A stretch of DNA of 64,000 nucleotides, taken from contig NZ_JAKJSC010000001.1 of the NCBI RefSeq assembly GCF_029029525.1, positions 2,702,987 to 2,766,986 on the forward strand, in the 5' to 3' direction. The translations under genes and the position numbers were made by a program. Under the pieces are notes generated by a model that made no database searches, had not been told where the DNA came from, and saw only the letters and a program-made list of their open reading frames with translations. This DNA comes from Labilibaculum sp. DW002. GTDB lineage: Bacteria > Bacteroidota > Bacteroidia > Bacteroidales > Marinifilaceae. This document shows, piece after piece, positions 35,925-46,734 of the stretch; position 1 is the stretch's first letter, and each line of letters begins with the position of its first letter.

Positions 35925-37064
35925 ATGATTAAACACATCCTAATCCTTCTTCTCACGCTCTCCTGTTTGACATTATCAGCCCAAGAATTCAAAGGACAAT
36001 TAATTGATAATGATGGAGAAAGTCAAGACACCTACCTTCTTGATCCGTACAAGAAAAGCAATTATGAGTTCGTTTTATTTTATCGTTATGGCCATCCAAC
36101 CCAATTATACGCCTCTAACTATAAACGAGCTATATTCTCAGATGACCTTATTTACACTTCAATTAAAATTGAAAATTCAATTGACAAAGTTTGGTCAAGA
36201 CTACATTTTGAAAGTGATTTAATAAAACTGTTTTTGAGATACAATAAGTATTACTTAGAAATTAATGATCAGGTAATAGATATTAGTAAATCTCAAAATT
36301 TAGAATCACTACAACTTCCAGATCAGCTTAAAAAGCAATGGAAACAAGCGCTAAAAAGTTCAAAACTACTTCCATTCAAAAAAGTCAAAACAGTTTTGGT
36401 AGCATACCACAAGCAAGAAAAAATTAAGTTCAAAAGTTATTTCAACACAAATCAATCCAATATAAATATTGAAATTGGACTTGGTCTCGATATCTCCACA
36501 GCAAATATCAACAAATCAAAAGATGAACAAATAGAGGTAAACACTCTTTCCCCACGTTTATTTGCAAACTGCCGAATCTATTTACCACGAGTTATGAAGA
36601 ATTCTTTTGCAAGCTTTGGTCTTAGTATTCAAAAATACAGCATAGAAGAGGATCTGCATAAACCTTTTACCAACAGTGATAACTATTATGAATCGGAGAT
36701 GAAATTCCTTCAAGTGGCTGTTCCATTATCTTATAATATAAAAGTCGCATCAATAAACAACTTCAATATTTACGCTAAAGCTGGAGCAAAAATATATTTT
36801 AATATTGGAGATAACGGTTATTTAAATACAGAATATAAAGTAGAGAATATTGTTAGGCCAGTGTTCCAAACACTGCAACTTGCAAAAAAAACAAGTTTTG
36901 CTCCCATTGTTGGTTTTCTTCTCGATAAGAAATTAGCAAAACAACAATTCAGTCTTTCAATTCAATATGAAAAATATATGGAAAATAAAGACAGCTCAGC
37001 TAAAACACCCCAAATAGAACTCAATAATTCTGCGATTAGTATTGGCTTAGCTATGAAATTTTAA
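35925..37064 (+). CDS. Secreted outer-membrane-type beta-barrel protein (379 aa)
   Basis: A Sec signal (MIKHILILLLTLSCLTLSAQ) precedes an N-terminal domain of about 170 residues and then a C-terminal stretch of alternating strands (residues about 175-379: INIEIGLGLDISTANI, FASFGLSIQKYSI, FNIYAKAGAKIYFNIGDNG). It ends AISIGLAMKF, with a terminal aromatic typical of outer-membrane barrels. The barrel part resembles PorT/OmpA-like small barrels of Bacteroidota. It is 11 nt upstream of the IPT/Kelch lipoprotein gene, so they form a pair. Confidence 0.75.
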   Translation: MIKHILILLLTLSCLTLSAQEFKGQLIDNDGESQDTYLLDPYKKSNYEFVLFYRYGHPTQLYASNYKRAIFSDDLIYTSIKIENSIDKVWSRLHFESDLIKLFLRYNKYYLEINDQVIDISKSQNLESLQLPDQLKKQWKQALKSSKLLPFKKVKTVLVAYHKQEKIKFKSYFNTNQSNINIEIGLGLDISTANINKSKDEQIEVNTLSPRLFANCRIYLPRVMKNSFASFGLSIQKYSIEEDLHKPFTNSDNYYESEMKFLQVAVPLSYNIKVASINNFNIYAKAGAKIYFNIGDNGYLNTEYKVENIVRPVFQTLQLAKKTSFAPIVGFLLDKKLAKQQFSLSIQYEKYMENKDSSAKTPQIELNNSAISIGLAMKF

Positions 37065-37075
37065 CCTATCCGAAA

Positions 37076-39601
37076 ATGAAAAAATATATCTTAATTATCC
37101 TATCGATATTTATTTGTTTCCTTGCTTGTGATAAAGAAGAAGCAAACCGACCATATGCACGTATTAGAACACTTGGAGTTCAAGACATTAGCCGCAGTGG
37201 AGTTACCATATCAGGAGAAATTTACAATTCGAAAAATTTAAGTATTGAAGACCATGGCTTTGTTTACAATTTACAATCGTCATCGCTACCCGATGGTACC
37301 AAAGCGAATACCAATTTAGAAGAATACTTTGAGAAAGAATCCTTGGGGCGTAAAAATGGAGATGGATTTTTTGAAAGCACATTAACCAGAAACTTGATAA
37401 AGAATGCTACTTATCTTGCCAAAGCTTATGTTGTTAGCAATGGGATTACAACTTATGATGAGGCTATAGAATTTGAAAGTCAAGGCGGAATTGCACCCGT
37501 AATTTCAAAAATCGTTCCAGACACAGCCTATTATGGAGATACAATTAATGTTATAGGAAACAATTTCAGTATTCAAACTCGTTACAATAAAATCTTTTTT
37601 AATGAATTAGAAGCTAAAATTGTGCAATCTTCTGACACATTAATTAAAACGATTGTTCCTGAACGTGATTGGCAATGGAAATCTAAATCAAAAATCAAAA
37701 TAGAATTAGGTGATTCGGAAATACAAAGCCTTCCTGATTTTTATCTTCGTTCTCCAAGAATTGATTCTGCATCTACCAAAACTGTTGTATCTGGTATGAC
37801 TGTGAAAATATATGGAAGTAACTTTAATGATCTTTATGGATTGTGTATCGATGGAAAATTTGCTAATTATTATGATTATAATAACCTTTCTGACTCGTTG
37901 ATAACCGTACAAATTCCTTCTAATATTTCTATTGGTAAGATTCCTATTAAGTATTCTCATTTGTCAGAAACCATAATTATTCCAGATTTTTTTGAGAGCA
38001 CAAAACCAATAATTGAATCGGTAAGCCCTTTAATGGTTTGGAAAGACACAACACTCAAAATTAGAGGTCCATTTGTTAAATATATATCTGGATTTTATAA
38101 TTATGGAACACCAAATGTAATTAATGACAGTCTTGTTCACATTAAAATAAATTACCCACCCAACGCAAACAAAATATATGGCTACTATAATGGAGAAGAA
38201 ATTTGCGCAAAAGATTCAATTGGTTGGCTACCTCCAATTGTCAAAGCAGTAGATCCTTCTGTTGCATACAGTGGTGATAAAATAATAGTAAGCGGTGAAA
38301 GGTTTTTTGAAGGTCTACTTATTGTATTTGGAGATAATCTAATTCGAGCCGATTATATTAATGAAAACACAATCGAGTTTATTGTACCGCCAATTAATTC
38401 GGGTCAACACAACATAGAGTTTCAGTATTCACAACAAAAATTCGATGTACAAGAAAGTATTTACTTTGAAGTTCCCGCAATTTCAATCACTAATATTAGT
38501 CCATCAATTGCAAAACGTGGAGACACAATTGAAATATCACTCGAAAATGCGAACCCAAACGAATATTTTTCAGTTTATATTGATGGAAACTGGGCTGATG
38601 TTGTTGAAGTTAATGAATCTAGTATTCGAGCTAAAATTGGTAACAATATTCTTTTATCCGATTATCCATCCGTTAAAGTCAACAATGGTGGTAGAATCGG
38701 CATCTTAGAAATGGGATTTCAAGCAATTGAGCCATGGGAGCAAATTATGGAAATTGAAGATTTTCATGTACAATATTCCTCCATTGCGCATCCAAATAAC
38801 ATTCCCGTAATGTTGACAAGAAAATATTATTATGGAGACTATGTTCTTCTACAATACAATGAAACATTTAACAATTGGGATAAAATTGCAACATATGATC
38901 TAACAGGAACCTATCCTTATGTGATGTCTAAAGATGACATGATGTATTTTGTTAGTCATGATGAAGACAGCGAGGCGCGAAAAATAATCAAAATAGAATC
39001 CTATTCCACATCTAAAATGGAATGGGACGAAGAAGGATCATTTTTCTATGAAGGAGAACCCAATAGTTTAATTACATTTTTAAAAGAAGAAAAAATTTAT
39101 GTAGGAGATAAAAGTGTAATGAAATCGTTTGACCTAAAAAAGAAAACATGGGAAGATAAAACAATTGTACCAACTGATGAATATAGACCTAACAATATTA
39201 TTTCGTTCGCTATAAATAATCGTTCCTATATTCTGTTTAGCAATATTGATAAAACCAACGATGAATCCAATTCTGAATTTTGGGAATATGATTCTGATAA
39301 TGATAGTTGGAAATACATTCCTGGTTGTCCTTTCTATGTAAACTACTATTCTACATTCTGTAGCGACAATCAAATGGCCTATTGCACAATTAATCAATAT
39401 GATAGTTCAAAAAAGGAGCTATGGGTATTCGATACAAATAACTCTACTTGGGAAAATTACCTTCCTCCAGCAGAAAGGTGTAATAGCACTTTATCATTTA
39501 CTCACAATGGTTTTCTATATTATGGATACAGCGACGGATACGGCAATGGTTTAGATATGAGCAGAACAAATATTAATGATCTTATTAAATTAGAAGAATA
39601 A
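37076..39601 (+). CDS. IPT/TIG-repeat and Kelch-like surface lipoprotein (841 aa)
   Basis: Lipobox cysteine C18 (FICFLAC). Residues about 30-135 form a fibronectin-like strand domain. From about 140 come five IPT/TIG-type repeats with the signature of a proline, G-D, and G-x-N/x-F words (APVISKIVPDTAYYGDTINV; PPIVKAVDPSVAYSGDKIIV). Residues about 570-841 hold Kelch-like beta-propeller blades (SNSEFWEYDSDNDSWKYIPG; KELWVFDTNNSTWENYLPP). Such proteins are anchored in the outer membrane and bind glycans or other proteins. A terminator follows at 39623. Confidence 0.85.
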   Translation: MKKYILIILSIFICFLACDKEEANRPYARIRTLGVQDISRSGVTISGEIYNSKNLSIEDHGFVYNLQSSSLPDGTKANTNLEEYFEKESLGRKNGDGFFESTLTRNLIKNATYLAKAYVVSNGITTYDEAIEFESQGGIAPVISKIVPDTAYYGDTINVIGNNFSIQTRYNKIFFNELEAKIVQSSDTLIKTIVPERDWQWKSKSKIKIELGDSEIQSLPDFYLRSPRIDSASTKTVVSGMTVKIYGSNFNDLYGLCIDGKFANYYDYNNLSDSLITVQIPSNISIGKIPIKYSHLSETIIIPDFFESTKPIIESVSPLMVWKDTTLKIRGPFVKYISGFYNYGTPNVINDSLVHIKINYPPNANKIYGYYNGEEICAKDSIGWLPPIVKAVDPSVAYSGDKIIVSGERFFEGLLIVFGDNLIRADYINENTIEFIVPPINSGQHNIEFQYSQQKFDVQESIYFEVPAISITNISPSIAKRGDTIEISLENANPNEYFSVYIDGNWADVVEVNESSIRAKIGNNILLSDYPSVKVNNGGRIGILEMGFQAIEPWEQIMEIEDFHVQYSSIAHPNNIPVMLTRKYYYGDYVLLQYNETFNNWDKIATYDLTGTYPYVMSKDDMMYFVSHDEDSEARKIIKIESYSTSKMEWDEEGSFFYEGEPNSLITFLKEEKIYVGDKSVMKSFDLKKKTWEDKTIVPTDEYRPNNIISFAINNRSYILFSNIDKTNDESNSEFWEYDSDNDSWKYIPGCPFYVNYYSTFCSDNQMAYCTINQYDSSKKELWVFDTNNSTWENYLPPAERCNSTLSFTHNGFLYYGYSDGYGNGLDMSRTNINDLIKLEE

Positions 39602-39622
39602 TAAATACCTAATAATTAAACC

Positions 39623-39658
39623 AATCCCAACTTCTACCGAGTTGGGATTTTTATTTTC
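39623..39658 (+). terminator. Terminator after the IPT/Kelch gene
   Basis: AATCCCAAC (39623-39631) and GTTGGGATT (39641-39649) form a perfect 9-bp stem followed by TTTTATTTT. The rest of the 39602-39872 gap shows a small hairpin-like word near 39732-39751 (CTAAACTCATTTGAGTTTAG) and AT-rich DNA. Confidence 0.88.
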
Positions 39659-39872
39659 CCATCACATAAAAAAGTGATTATCTAATAGTAACACCTTTCA
39701 TTATCTCTCAAGAATGAAATGTTGTCATAGCTAAACTCATTTGAGTTTAGTTTTTTATTCCCCAAACGTATTATTTTTTAGAAAAATTATTTTTAAAAAA
39801 TATAAATTAATTAACACGCAATTGTATAAACATAAATAAATGTATTTTTAAGATTCAAACATCAAAATACCT

Positions 39873-41732
39873 ATGATACGGAATTTCTTCTTTTACCTAT
39901 TTGTTCTAATGTACATTTTTAGTGCTTGCGATAGTTCAACGATTTATGAAACCATTGAAGATGAAAAATATTGGACCTATGCTGGAACAGACATAAGCAA
40001 TGTGAACGAGTTCTCGGTTGAATTGAATGCAATGCCGCTGAGAACAGGTGAATCGGGAAAGTGGGAAATTGTTTCAGGATTAGTTGACAATAAAGTATCA
40101 TTTGATAAAATTGAAGCCCCTAAAACTACCTTTCATGGATTACCCGGTGAATCGTATCAACTGTGTTGGCATGTTAGTAATCAGAAAGAAACTTCTGGAG
40201 ATACCATTTCTGTTGCATTTAACCCCCTAAAGCTTAGCATTAAGGATTTTAGCTTTGCTTACTATACCACCCGATTTACATTAAGTGGAGAAAAATTTGA
40301 TAATGGTCACTGGGAAATAGATGGTGAAGTACTAAACCGAAACACTCTGGATGTAAATAGTCCATACATTACTATTCAGGGAGCAGAAAACACTACCATA
40401 AAAGCTACATGGATTTCCAACTACGGAAGTAAAACGGCATCGAAAACCATAGAATTACAAACTTCAAATTTCTCAGAATTTGAGGCGCTGGAAGATCTTG
40501 GTGTCGAAATTGAAGATTACCCGCAAGACTATCAATTGAATGAAGATGGACATGTGATCCAACTCAACCTACATGCAAGTGGCGTTACATGGAGATTTGC
40601 GGACATTGATCAATTCCCTGCGCTTAAAGCCCTTAAATATTTACAGAAATTAGATATTGGGGGAAATTCTCTGAATACTTTACCTGTCTCAATTCCTGAT
40701 ATTATGAGTAACTTGCGTTATTTAGACTGTTCTCATAATTACATCTCTTCTCTTCCAGATAATATTGGAAACCTTGTACAATTAGACACTTTGATTCTTG
40801 GCCATCAAAACTCATCCTATCAAGGAATTAAAAATATTCCTCATCTACCTGATAGTTTCGGTAATCTGAAAAGTTTAAAATATTTAGACATGGTAGGTCT
40901 TGATTGTGAAAAATTGCCAGATAATTTTGCAAACCTAACAGAACTCACCTATTTAAATCTATTCTATAATAACATCAGTTATCTACCTGATAATATTGGC
41001 AAGCTTACAAAACTTGAATATCTAGATTTATGGATCACTTGTGATTTACCAGAATCATTTTCGGAACTAAGAAGTTTAAACGATTGCAGGGTGGTAATTA
41101 AAAAAGAAGGTGCTACAACAATAATGCCTGATAACATTGGGAATTTAAATAAATTAACCAGACTAACACTACAAGGAAATTTTACAAACCTTCCTGAAAG
41201 CATTGGGAATTTAAAAGAGCTAAAATACCTAGAGATTAGTTCTGATCAGGAGATTAGCATTAGTAAAGTTCCAGAATCAATAGGTAATCTTATAAAACTT
41301 GAAACCTTATTTTTAAACGGTAAATTTACTGAATTACCTGAAAGTTTTGGAAATTTGCAGAGCTTAAAATCAGTTAGCGTTCTCAGTTGTTTAAAATCTT
41401 TACCTAACAGCATTGGCAATCTCCCTTTAGTTGATGCATTATTCCAGAATGGTGAAATAGAATACTTACCAGAGAGTATTACACAGATTGAATCCCTAAA
41501 ATATTTGTATTTATCGTACAATGCAATTAAGGAATTACCCGAATCAATGGGCAATCTTAAAAACCTATATCAATTCAATCTGTTTTCCAATAATCTGAAA
41601 GACCTACCCATTTCAATACAAAATCTTTCAGAAAATTTAGGATATCTTAATTTAGGGAAAAATAATATACCTAAAGATAAACAAGAAACAATTACCTCTT
41701 GGCTACCAACAACCTCTGTTTCATTCAATTAA
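39873..41732 (+). CDS. Leucine-rich-repeat lipoprotein (619 aa)
   Basis: Lipobox cysteine C19 (YIFSAC). Residues about 20-200 are immunoglobulin-like strand domains. From about 215 to 610 lie some 15 leucine-rich repeats of the LPxSxGNLxxLxxLxL type (for example LPESIGNLKELKYLEISS and LPESFGNLQSLKSVSVLS), the SDS22/Shoc2-like class rather than the BspA class. Extracellular LRR proteins of Bacteroidota bind proteins or other cells. It precedes a Kelch-like lipoprotein by 9 nt, so the two are co-transcribed. Confidence 0.88.
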   Translation: MIRNFFFYLFVLMYIFSACDSSTIYETIEDEKYWTYAGTDISNVNEFSVELNAMPLRTGESGKWEIVSGLVDNKVSFDKIEAPKTTFHGLPGESYQLCWHVSNQKETSGDTISVAFNPLKLSIKDFSFAYYTTRFTLSGEKFDNGHWEIDGEVLNRNTLDVNSPYITIQGAENTTIKATWISNYGSKTASKTIELQTSNFSEFEALEDLGVEIEDYPQDYQLNEDGHVIQLNLHASGVTWRFADIDQFPALKALKYLQKLDIGGNSLNTLPVSIPDIMSNLRYLDCSHNYISSLPDNIGNLVQLDTLILGHQNSSYQGIKNIPHLPDSFGNLKSLKYLDMVGLDCEKLPDNFANLTELTYLNLFYNNISYLPDNIGKLTKLEYLDLWITCDLPESFSELRSLNDCRVVIKKEGATTIMPDNIGNLNKLTRLTLQGNFTNLPESIGNLKELKYLEISSDQEISISKVPESIGNLIKLETLFLNGKFTELPESFGNLQSLKSVSVLSCLKSLPNSIGNLPLVDALFQNGEIEYLPESITQIESLKYLYLSYNAIKELPESMGNLKNLYQFNLFSNNLKDLPISIQNLSENLGYLNLGKNNIPKDKQETITSWLPTTSVSFN

Positions 41733-41741
41733 ACACCTCCA

Positions 41742-43421
41742 ATGATTCACTCAATATATTACCCAAAACAGCTTAATAAATCCTTATTGGTAATCGCCAA
41801 TATTTGTCTCTTCTTTCTCTTAATAGCCTGTACTAAGGAAGATATTATAACAATTCACCAACCTCAAACAGAAATTGTTTCTATTCAAAAAACATCTATT
41901 ACCAGTTTTAAGGTAAAAGCCAGATTCAATTTTGGAATCAACACCGAAATTATTGATGCAGGGCTTATTCTTAAAGATGAAATAACTAACAAGGAAATTA
42001 GTAGAATAAAATACAATGAACATGCCGATGCTATTCATTTTGGTGAAGTTGAGTTTACAGCTCTCGAAATTGATCAGTCCTATAAAGTCTGTAGTTACAT
42101 AAACCATGCTGACGGAACAAGTACCAGTCCTGAAAGTCTGACAAATACCATCCTGGGCAAATTGAACTTCACCTACACTGGCGCACGTAATGATACGCTA
42201 CATTTAAACAGAGGAGATCACCTCAGTTTTAATCTTGAAAGCGATAACTTGTTATATGCAAATTCTTTTACATTACTTCTTGGTGAAAATGAAATTTCTC
42301 TTCACTCTGGAACTATTATGGAAAGGGATAACAAATTTATTTATAGCTTAAGTATATACATTCCAAGTGTTCTTTTACCAAACACTTACCCTATCACTTA
42401 CAAAATTGATGATGTTGCATTTGAAACCAATGGGAAATTAAACATTCTGGAAGGTGTTTGGAGTGAAATCGATGGGACTCCACATATTAGCAATCCATTT
42501 CCATCCCAAAAATATTATTCGTTTAAATTCAATAACTACGCCTATGTTATTCATAAAAGTTTTGTATTTGAAAAAGGAATCCCATTTCGCAAATTGAATC
42601 TTGATAACTATGAATGGGAAATACTTCCTTACGCATTTCCTGCAACAACAGGTTTTGATATAGATGCGTATGTAGTTTTTGCAACACAGATAGAAAATAC
42701 AGCTTATGTTTTTCTAAAGCGTATCAGTTCCGTACCAAATTATGAAGATATTAATGAGATTTGGAAGTTTGATCTTTTGAATGAAACATGGGAATTTCTT
42801 TCTAATTTTCCAGGTGAAACTTTATATGATTGTGGATTTTTCACCTGCGGCACTAACATTTATTTAGGACGATGGGATAATCGTCTCGAAAATCATGACC
42901 AAATAAGCTATTCTTCATGGTCGTACAATACGATCACAAATGAATGGAATACAATTGCTGATTTTCCAATTACAGATCGAATTATAAATACCTGCTATAG
43001 TAATAATAGTAAAGGTTATGTCGTTTTAGGAGGATCGCCTTATAAATTTGGAGTATCGGCAAAAGATCCTGAGTACTCGAATAAAAAGGGTGACATTTGG
43101 GAATATGCCCCGAGTGAAAATCTATGGACAAAAAAGGACATTTTCCCTGGCATATTAAGATTTGATGCTCAATCAATTAATTTCAACAATGCAATTTATA
43201 TTATTGGAGGAAATGAAGTCATAGATTATTATAAATCGAAAAAATCTTTTAATGATTGTTGGACACTTGAAGCAGAATCAGGTAAATGGAAAAGAATAGC
43301 AAACTTACCCATTGGAATTGGTAATGGAGTTATCTTCCAATATCAGAACAACATTTATACCGGCCTGGGTAGTAATAATGAGGCCTTTAACTATCATATT
43401 TTCAAATACAGTTCGAACTAA
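41742..43421 (+). CDS. Kelch-like propeller lipoprotein (559 aa)
   Basis: Lipobox cysteine at residue 30 after a long hydrophobic stretch (LFFLLIAC). Residues about 40-230 are Ig-like strand domains, and about 240-559 form a Kelch-type propeller (EIWKFDLLNETWEFLSNFPG; DIWEYAPSENLWTKKDIFPG; DCWTLEAESGKWKRIANLPI). It resembles the C-terminal half of the 37076-39601 protein, so these are related building blocks. Its start is only 9 nt after the LRR gene stop. Confidence 0.82.
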   Translation: MIHSIYYPKQLNKSLLVIANICLFFLLIACTKEDIITIHQPQTEIVSIQKTSITSFKVKARFNFGINTEIIDAGLILKDEITNKEISRIKYNEHADAIHFGEVEFTALEIDQSYKVCSYINHADGTSTSPESLTNTILGKLNFTYTGARNDTLHLNRGDHLSFNLESDNLLYANSFTLLLGENEISLHSGTIMERDNKFIYSLSIYIPSVLLPNTYPITYKIDDVAFETNGKLNILEGVWSEIDGTPHISNPFPSQKYYSFKFNNYAYVIHKSFVFEKGIPFRKLNLDNYEWEILPYAFPATTGFDIDAYVVFATQIENTAYVFLKRISSVPNYEDINEIWKFDLLNETWEFLSNFPGETLYDCGFFTCGTNIYLGRWDNRLENHDQISYSSWSYNTITNEWNTIADFPITDRIINTCYSNNSKGYVVLGGSPYKFGVSAKDPEYSNKKGDIWEYAPSENLWTKKDIFPGILRFDAQSINFNNAIYIIGGNEVIDYYKSKKSFNDCWTLEAESGKWKRIANLPIGIGNGVIFQYQNNIYTGLGSNNEAFNYHIFKYSSN

Positions 43422-43555
43422 TATAGAATAATGGATAAGGTGAAATCATAGGATATTTATCAATGATTCGCTTTTTATTTTCCTACTAAAAATCCTCCCA
43501 CAGTTCAATTCTTATTGTATCTTTATTAGAATTAATTCTAAATAAGATTAAAGAA

Positions 43556-45430
43556 ATGAAGATATTTATAAGTCTTGGCTTACTTTTAAGCCTATTCTCA
43601 GCGGTTTGTGCCCAGGAAGTTCCTGCCGTATACAGCAATGTTGGTTCAGATGAAAATGGTGTTTTTCTGAAAATTGAGGACCGAAAAATCTATGCCATAA
43701 CACCCAAGGATAAATTTCAATATGAAGATTTGTACACAGCGGCAATTGGAACGAAAGCTGGCCTTACTTTCAATTTTAAATACCCGGAGTTGCAAGGAAC
43801 CTTGTACTATGGCTTTATCAACTACAAAGATGGCAGTTATCCTCAGCCTGTTTATTTCCGCGAAAGCTCTCCCATAAAGGTTGGTATCACACAAATCCCA
43901 ATTAAAAACCATCTTTCTGGTAAATTCGACATGATTAACTGGGAAGAAACTGGCAAAGGAATATTGGGCTTTCGAATTGTGAGCGATAAAGGAAATATGC
44001 TATACGATGGAAGAGTTGCTTTCTCGTACAAGGATGGTTTATTTGCAGCAGAACCAACTGTTATTGAAGGGCCATTCATTAACTTGTTAAATCATCAAGG
44101 GGCTACAATCTCCTTTACGACTTCTGCCGCTATTCAGGCAAGTATTCAGATTGGCGATCGAACTTATCAGGACAAAAAGGCTGTAAAAAACCATGAGATT
44201 AAAATTGATGATTTGCAAGCCAATAAGAACTATCAATACACCCTTAAGGTTGGCGAATTTAATTTCGATTTCAGCTTAGAAACTGCACCTATGCCAGGTA
44301 GTCGAAAAACTTTTACTTTTGCCTATGGTAGCGATTCTCGTGCTGGAAATGGTGGTGGCGAAAGAAATGTGTTTGGCGCCAATGTTTACATCATGAAAAG
44401 AATTGCAGCTGTAGCCAAAGCCGAAAATGCAAAATTTATGCAGTTTACTGGCGATTTAATTAATGGATACGAAACCAGTCGTGAACGCATGAACTTGCAA
44501 TATGCCAATTGGAAGCATGCTGTTGAACCCTTTTGGCATCACATGCCTTTTGTTGCTGGTTTTGGAAATCATGAGGCTTACAATTACATTTTTAAGGATT
44601 CAATTACTGGTAGCTCCTACCTCATCGATCATTTTCCTTTCGATAATGAATCTGGGGAATCTCTTTTTCAGGAAAACTTTGTATTGCCACAAAATGGGCC
44701 GAAAAGCGAGGACAATTCCATCTACGATCCTAATCCCGATAAGGTAGATTTTCCTTCGTACAAAGAGTCGGTGTATTGGTATACCTACGATAACGTTGCG
44801 CTTGTAGCACTAAACTCAGATTACTTTTATGCGCCAAGCGGATTGGCTACCACGAGTGGTAATTTGCATGCCTACATCATGGATAATCAGCTAAAATGGT
44901 TGCAAAAAACATTAAAAAAGTTAGAAAAAAATAAAAATATCGACCATGTTTTCGTTACCATTCACACCCCTTTCTTCCCTAACGGAGGGCATGTAAAAGA
45001 CGACATGTGGTACAATGGAAGTAACCAACCAAGAGCTTTTGTAAACGGCCTTGCAAATCGGAAAGGAATTATTGAACGAAGAGATCAACTTCTAAATCTG
45101 ATTGTAAACAAAAGTAAAAAGACGGTTGCCATTATGAGTGGCGACGAGCACAATTACAATTTACTTACCATTACCGATGAAATGCAGCGATATCCTGAAA
45201 ATTATCCTCACAAAAAACTGAAATTAGATCGAACTTTTTATCAGATAAACAATGGTGCGGCAGGTGCGCCTTACTATGCACAGGAAGAGACTCCGTGGTC
45301 GGCCAACGTAAGTAATTTTTCAACGCAAAATGCAATTGTTTTAATTGATGTTGATGGAACTAAAATTAATGTTCGAGTTAAAAACCCTGATACGCTCGAA
45401 TTAATTGATGAATACTCTCTGCGAGATTGA
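43556..45430 (+). CDS. Secreted calcineurin-like metallophosphoesterase (624 aa)
   Basis: Sec signal ending VCAQ near residue 20. Residues about 165-250 resemble a fibronectin-type domain as in purple acid phosphatases. The catalytic part from about 255 has motifs YGSDSR, QFTGDLING, GFGNHEA, TIHTPFFP and MSGDEHNY, the order of the family (two metal ions). Motif I lacks the usual histidine (SDSR rather than GDxH), as in the purple-acid-phosphatase-like branch. It cleaves phosphoesters outside the cytoplasm; substrate unknown. The next gene follows after 46 nt. Confidence 0.85.
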   Translation: MKIFISLGLLLSLFSAVCAQEVPAVYSNVGSDENGVFLKIEDRKIYAITPKDKFQYEDLYTAAIGTKAGLTFNFKYPELQGTLYYGFINYKDGSYPQPVYFRESSPIKVGITQIPIKNHLSGKFDMINWEETGKGILGFRIVSDKGNMLYDGRVAFSYKDGLFAAEPTVIEGPFINLLNHQGATISFTTSAAIQASIQIGDRTYQDKKAVKNHEIKIDDLQANKNYQYTLKVGEFNFDFSLETAPMPGSRKTFTFAYGSDSRAGNGGGERNVFGANVYIMKRIAAVAKAENAKFMQFTGDLINGYETSRERMNLQYANWKHAVEPFWHHMPFVAGFGNHEAYNYIFKDSITGSSYLIDHFPFDNESGESLFQENFVLPQNGPKSEDNSIYDPNPDKVDFPSYKESVYWYTYDNVALVALNSDYFYAPSGLATTSGNLHAYIMDNQLKWLQKTLKKLEKNKNIDHVFVTIHTPFFPNGGHVKDDMWYNGSNQPRAFVNGLANRKGIIERRDQLLNLIVNKSKKTVAIMSGDEHNYNLLTITDEMQRYPENYPHKKLKLDRTFYQINNGAAGAPYYAQEETPWSANVSNFSTQNAIVLIDVDGTKINVRVKNPDTLELIDEYSLRD

Positions 45431-45476
45431 TCTCCTATGCGAATGCCTCTATTTTAATTTCTATCAGTAAGAAAAA

Positions 45477-46571
45477 ATGCGATTGTTCGTCATTATTATT
45501 TCTTTCTCACTCTTTGCATCGGTTAGTTTAGGTCAGTCCATAAACGCAAACCCAAAAGAACCATGTGCGATCTATTCTTTATTTGAAGATGATGAGCCGA
45601 TTGAAATCTGCTTAAAAGGAAACATCCGTAAACTTTTTTCTGATCGAAATGAGAAATCTACTTACTATCCGATTCTTTTCTCCTATAAAGAGGATGGTCT
45701 TGAAAAATCGATGCAAATAAAGGTTAAAACGCGAGGGAATTTTAGAAAACTTCGAGAAAATTGTACTACTCCTCCCCTTCTTTTAAACTTTGATAGTTTA
45801 GAGAGTTTGAGGAGTAATCTATTTCAAAGTCAAAACAAATTAAAACTCGTAACTCATTGTAAAGATGATAAATATGTTCTTCGTGAATATTTGGCTTATA
45901 AAATTTATCAACTAATTACACCCAATAGTTTTCAAGTTCGATTGGTAAAAACTTGTTTTGAGGATCGCAAAAGAGGGAAAAAAAGCAATCCTAAATTGGG
46001 CATTCTTTTGGAGGATCAAAGTTGTATGGCCCAAAGAAACGAATCGAAACTAGTAAAACGGCTCAATATTAATCCGATAAAAACAGATCGAGAACTATTT
46101 TTACAAATGGCCGTCTTTCAATTTCTGATAGGAAACACAGATTGGTCCATTCAATTCTTGCACAATATCAAGTTAATTAGTGGTAATGATAATGCAGTTC
46201 TTGTTCCTGTTCCCTACGATTTTGATCATGCTGGAATTGTTTACACTCCTTATGCTCTGCCCGCGGAGGAATTACGAATGAAATCGGTCCGAGAAAGAAG
46301 ATATCGCGGTTATTGTATTGATGATATGGAAGAGTTTACTTCCACTTTTACCTTGTTTAATGAGCTGAAGGACGAGATCTACGGTATCTATCAATCAAAT
46401 ACAATGCTGGAGAAAGGCTACCTAAAAATGACATTGAAATATCTAGATCAATTTTATGAAATCATTAATGATAAAAAGAAAAGCAAACGAGCATTTCAAT
46501 ACCCTTGCATAGAGAACGGAACGGGAAATATCGTGATTAAAGGATTAAAAAAAAGAAGCAATAATCCATAA
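45477..46571 (+). CDS. CotH-like secreted protein (364 aa)
   Basis: Sec signal (SLFASVSLGQ). The body has the pattern of CotH-kinase-like and related proteins: KTRGNFRKLRENC, then LKLVTHCKDDKYVLREYLAY, LITPNSFQVRLVKTCF, FLIGNTDWSIQFLHNI and VPVPYDFDHAG. The FDHAG triad could match the metal-binding part. Similarity to CotH is by pattern only. It sits 46 nt after the phosphoesterase gene on the same strand, suggesting a phosphate-transfer or phosphate-removal pair acting on exported proteins. Confidence 0.65.
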   Translation: MRLFVIIISFSLFASVSLGQSINANPKEPCAIYSLFEDDEPIEICLKGNIRKLFSDRNEKSTYYPILFSYKEDGLEKSMQIKVKTRGNFRKLRENCTTPPLLLNFDSLESLRSNLFQSQNKLKLVTHCKDDKYVLREYLAYKIYQLITPNSFQVRLVKTCFEDRKRGKKSNPKLGILLEDQSCMAQRNESKLVKRLNINPIKTDRELFLQMAVFQFLIGNTDWSIQFLHNIKLISGNDNAVLVPVPYDFDHAGIVYTPYALPAEELRMKSVRERRYRGYCIDDMEEFTSTFTLFNELKDEIYGIYQSNTMLEKGYLKMTLKYLDQFYEIINDKKKSKRAFQYPCIENGTGNIVIKGLKKRSNNP

Positions 46572-46734
46572 ATCATCAAATAGGTTAACAAGCTGCGTTC
46601 ATAGCCTATTATACTTTGGTTTTACCGTAATTTTTAGCTAAAATTGCAGTCACCTACCAACATTTTGTTTTATCTTCATAACGTAAGAAATCCCATTAAG
46701 AGTATTTCTTTCTTTTGATATACACCTAAGCGGA

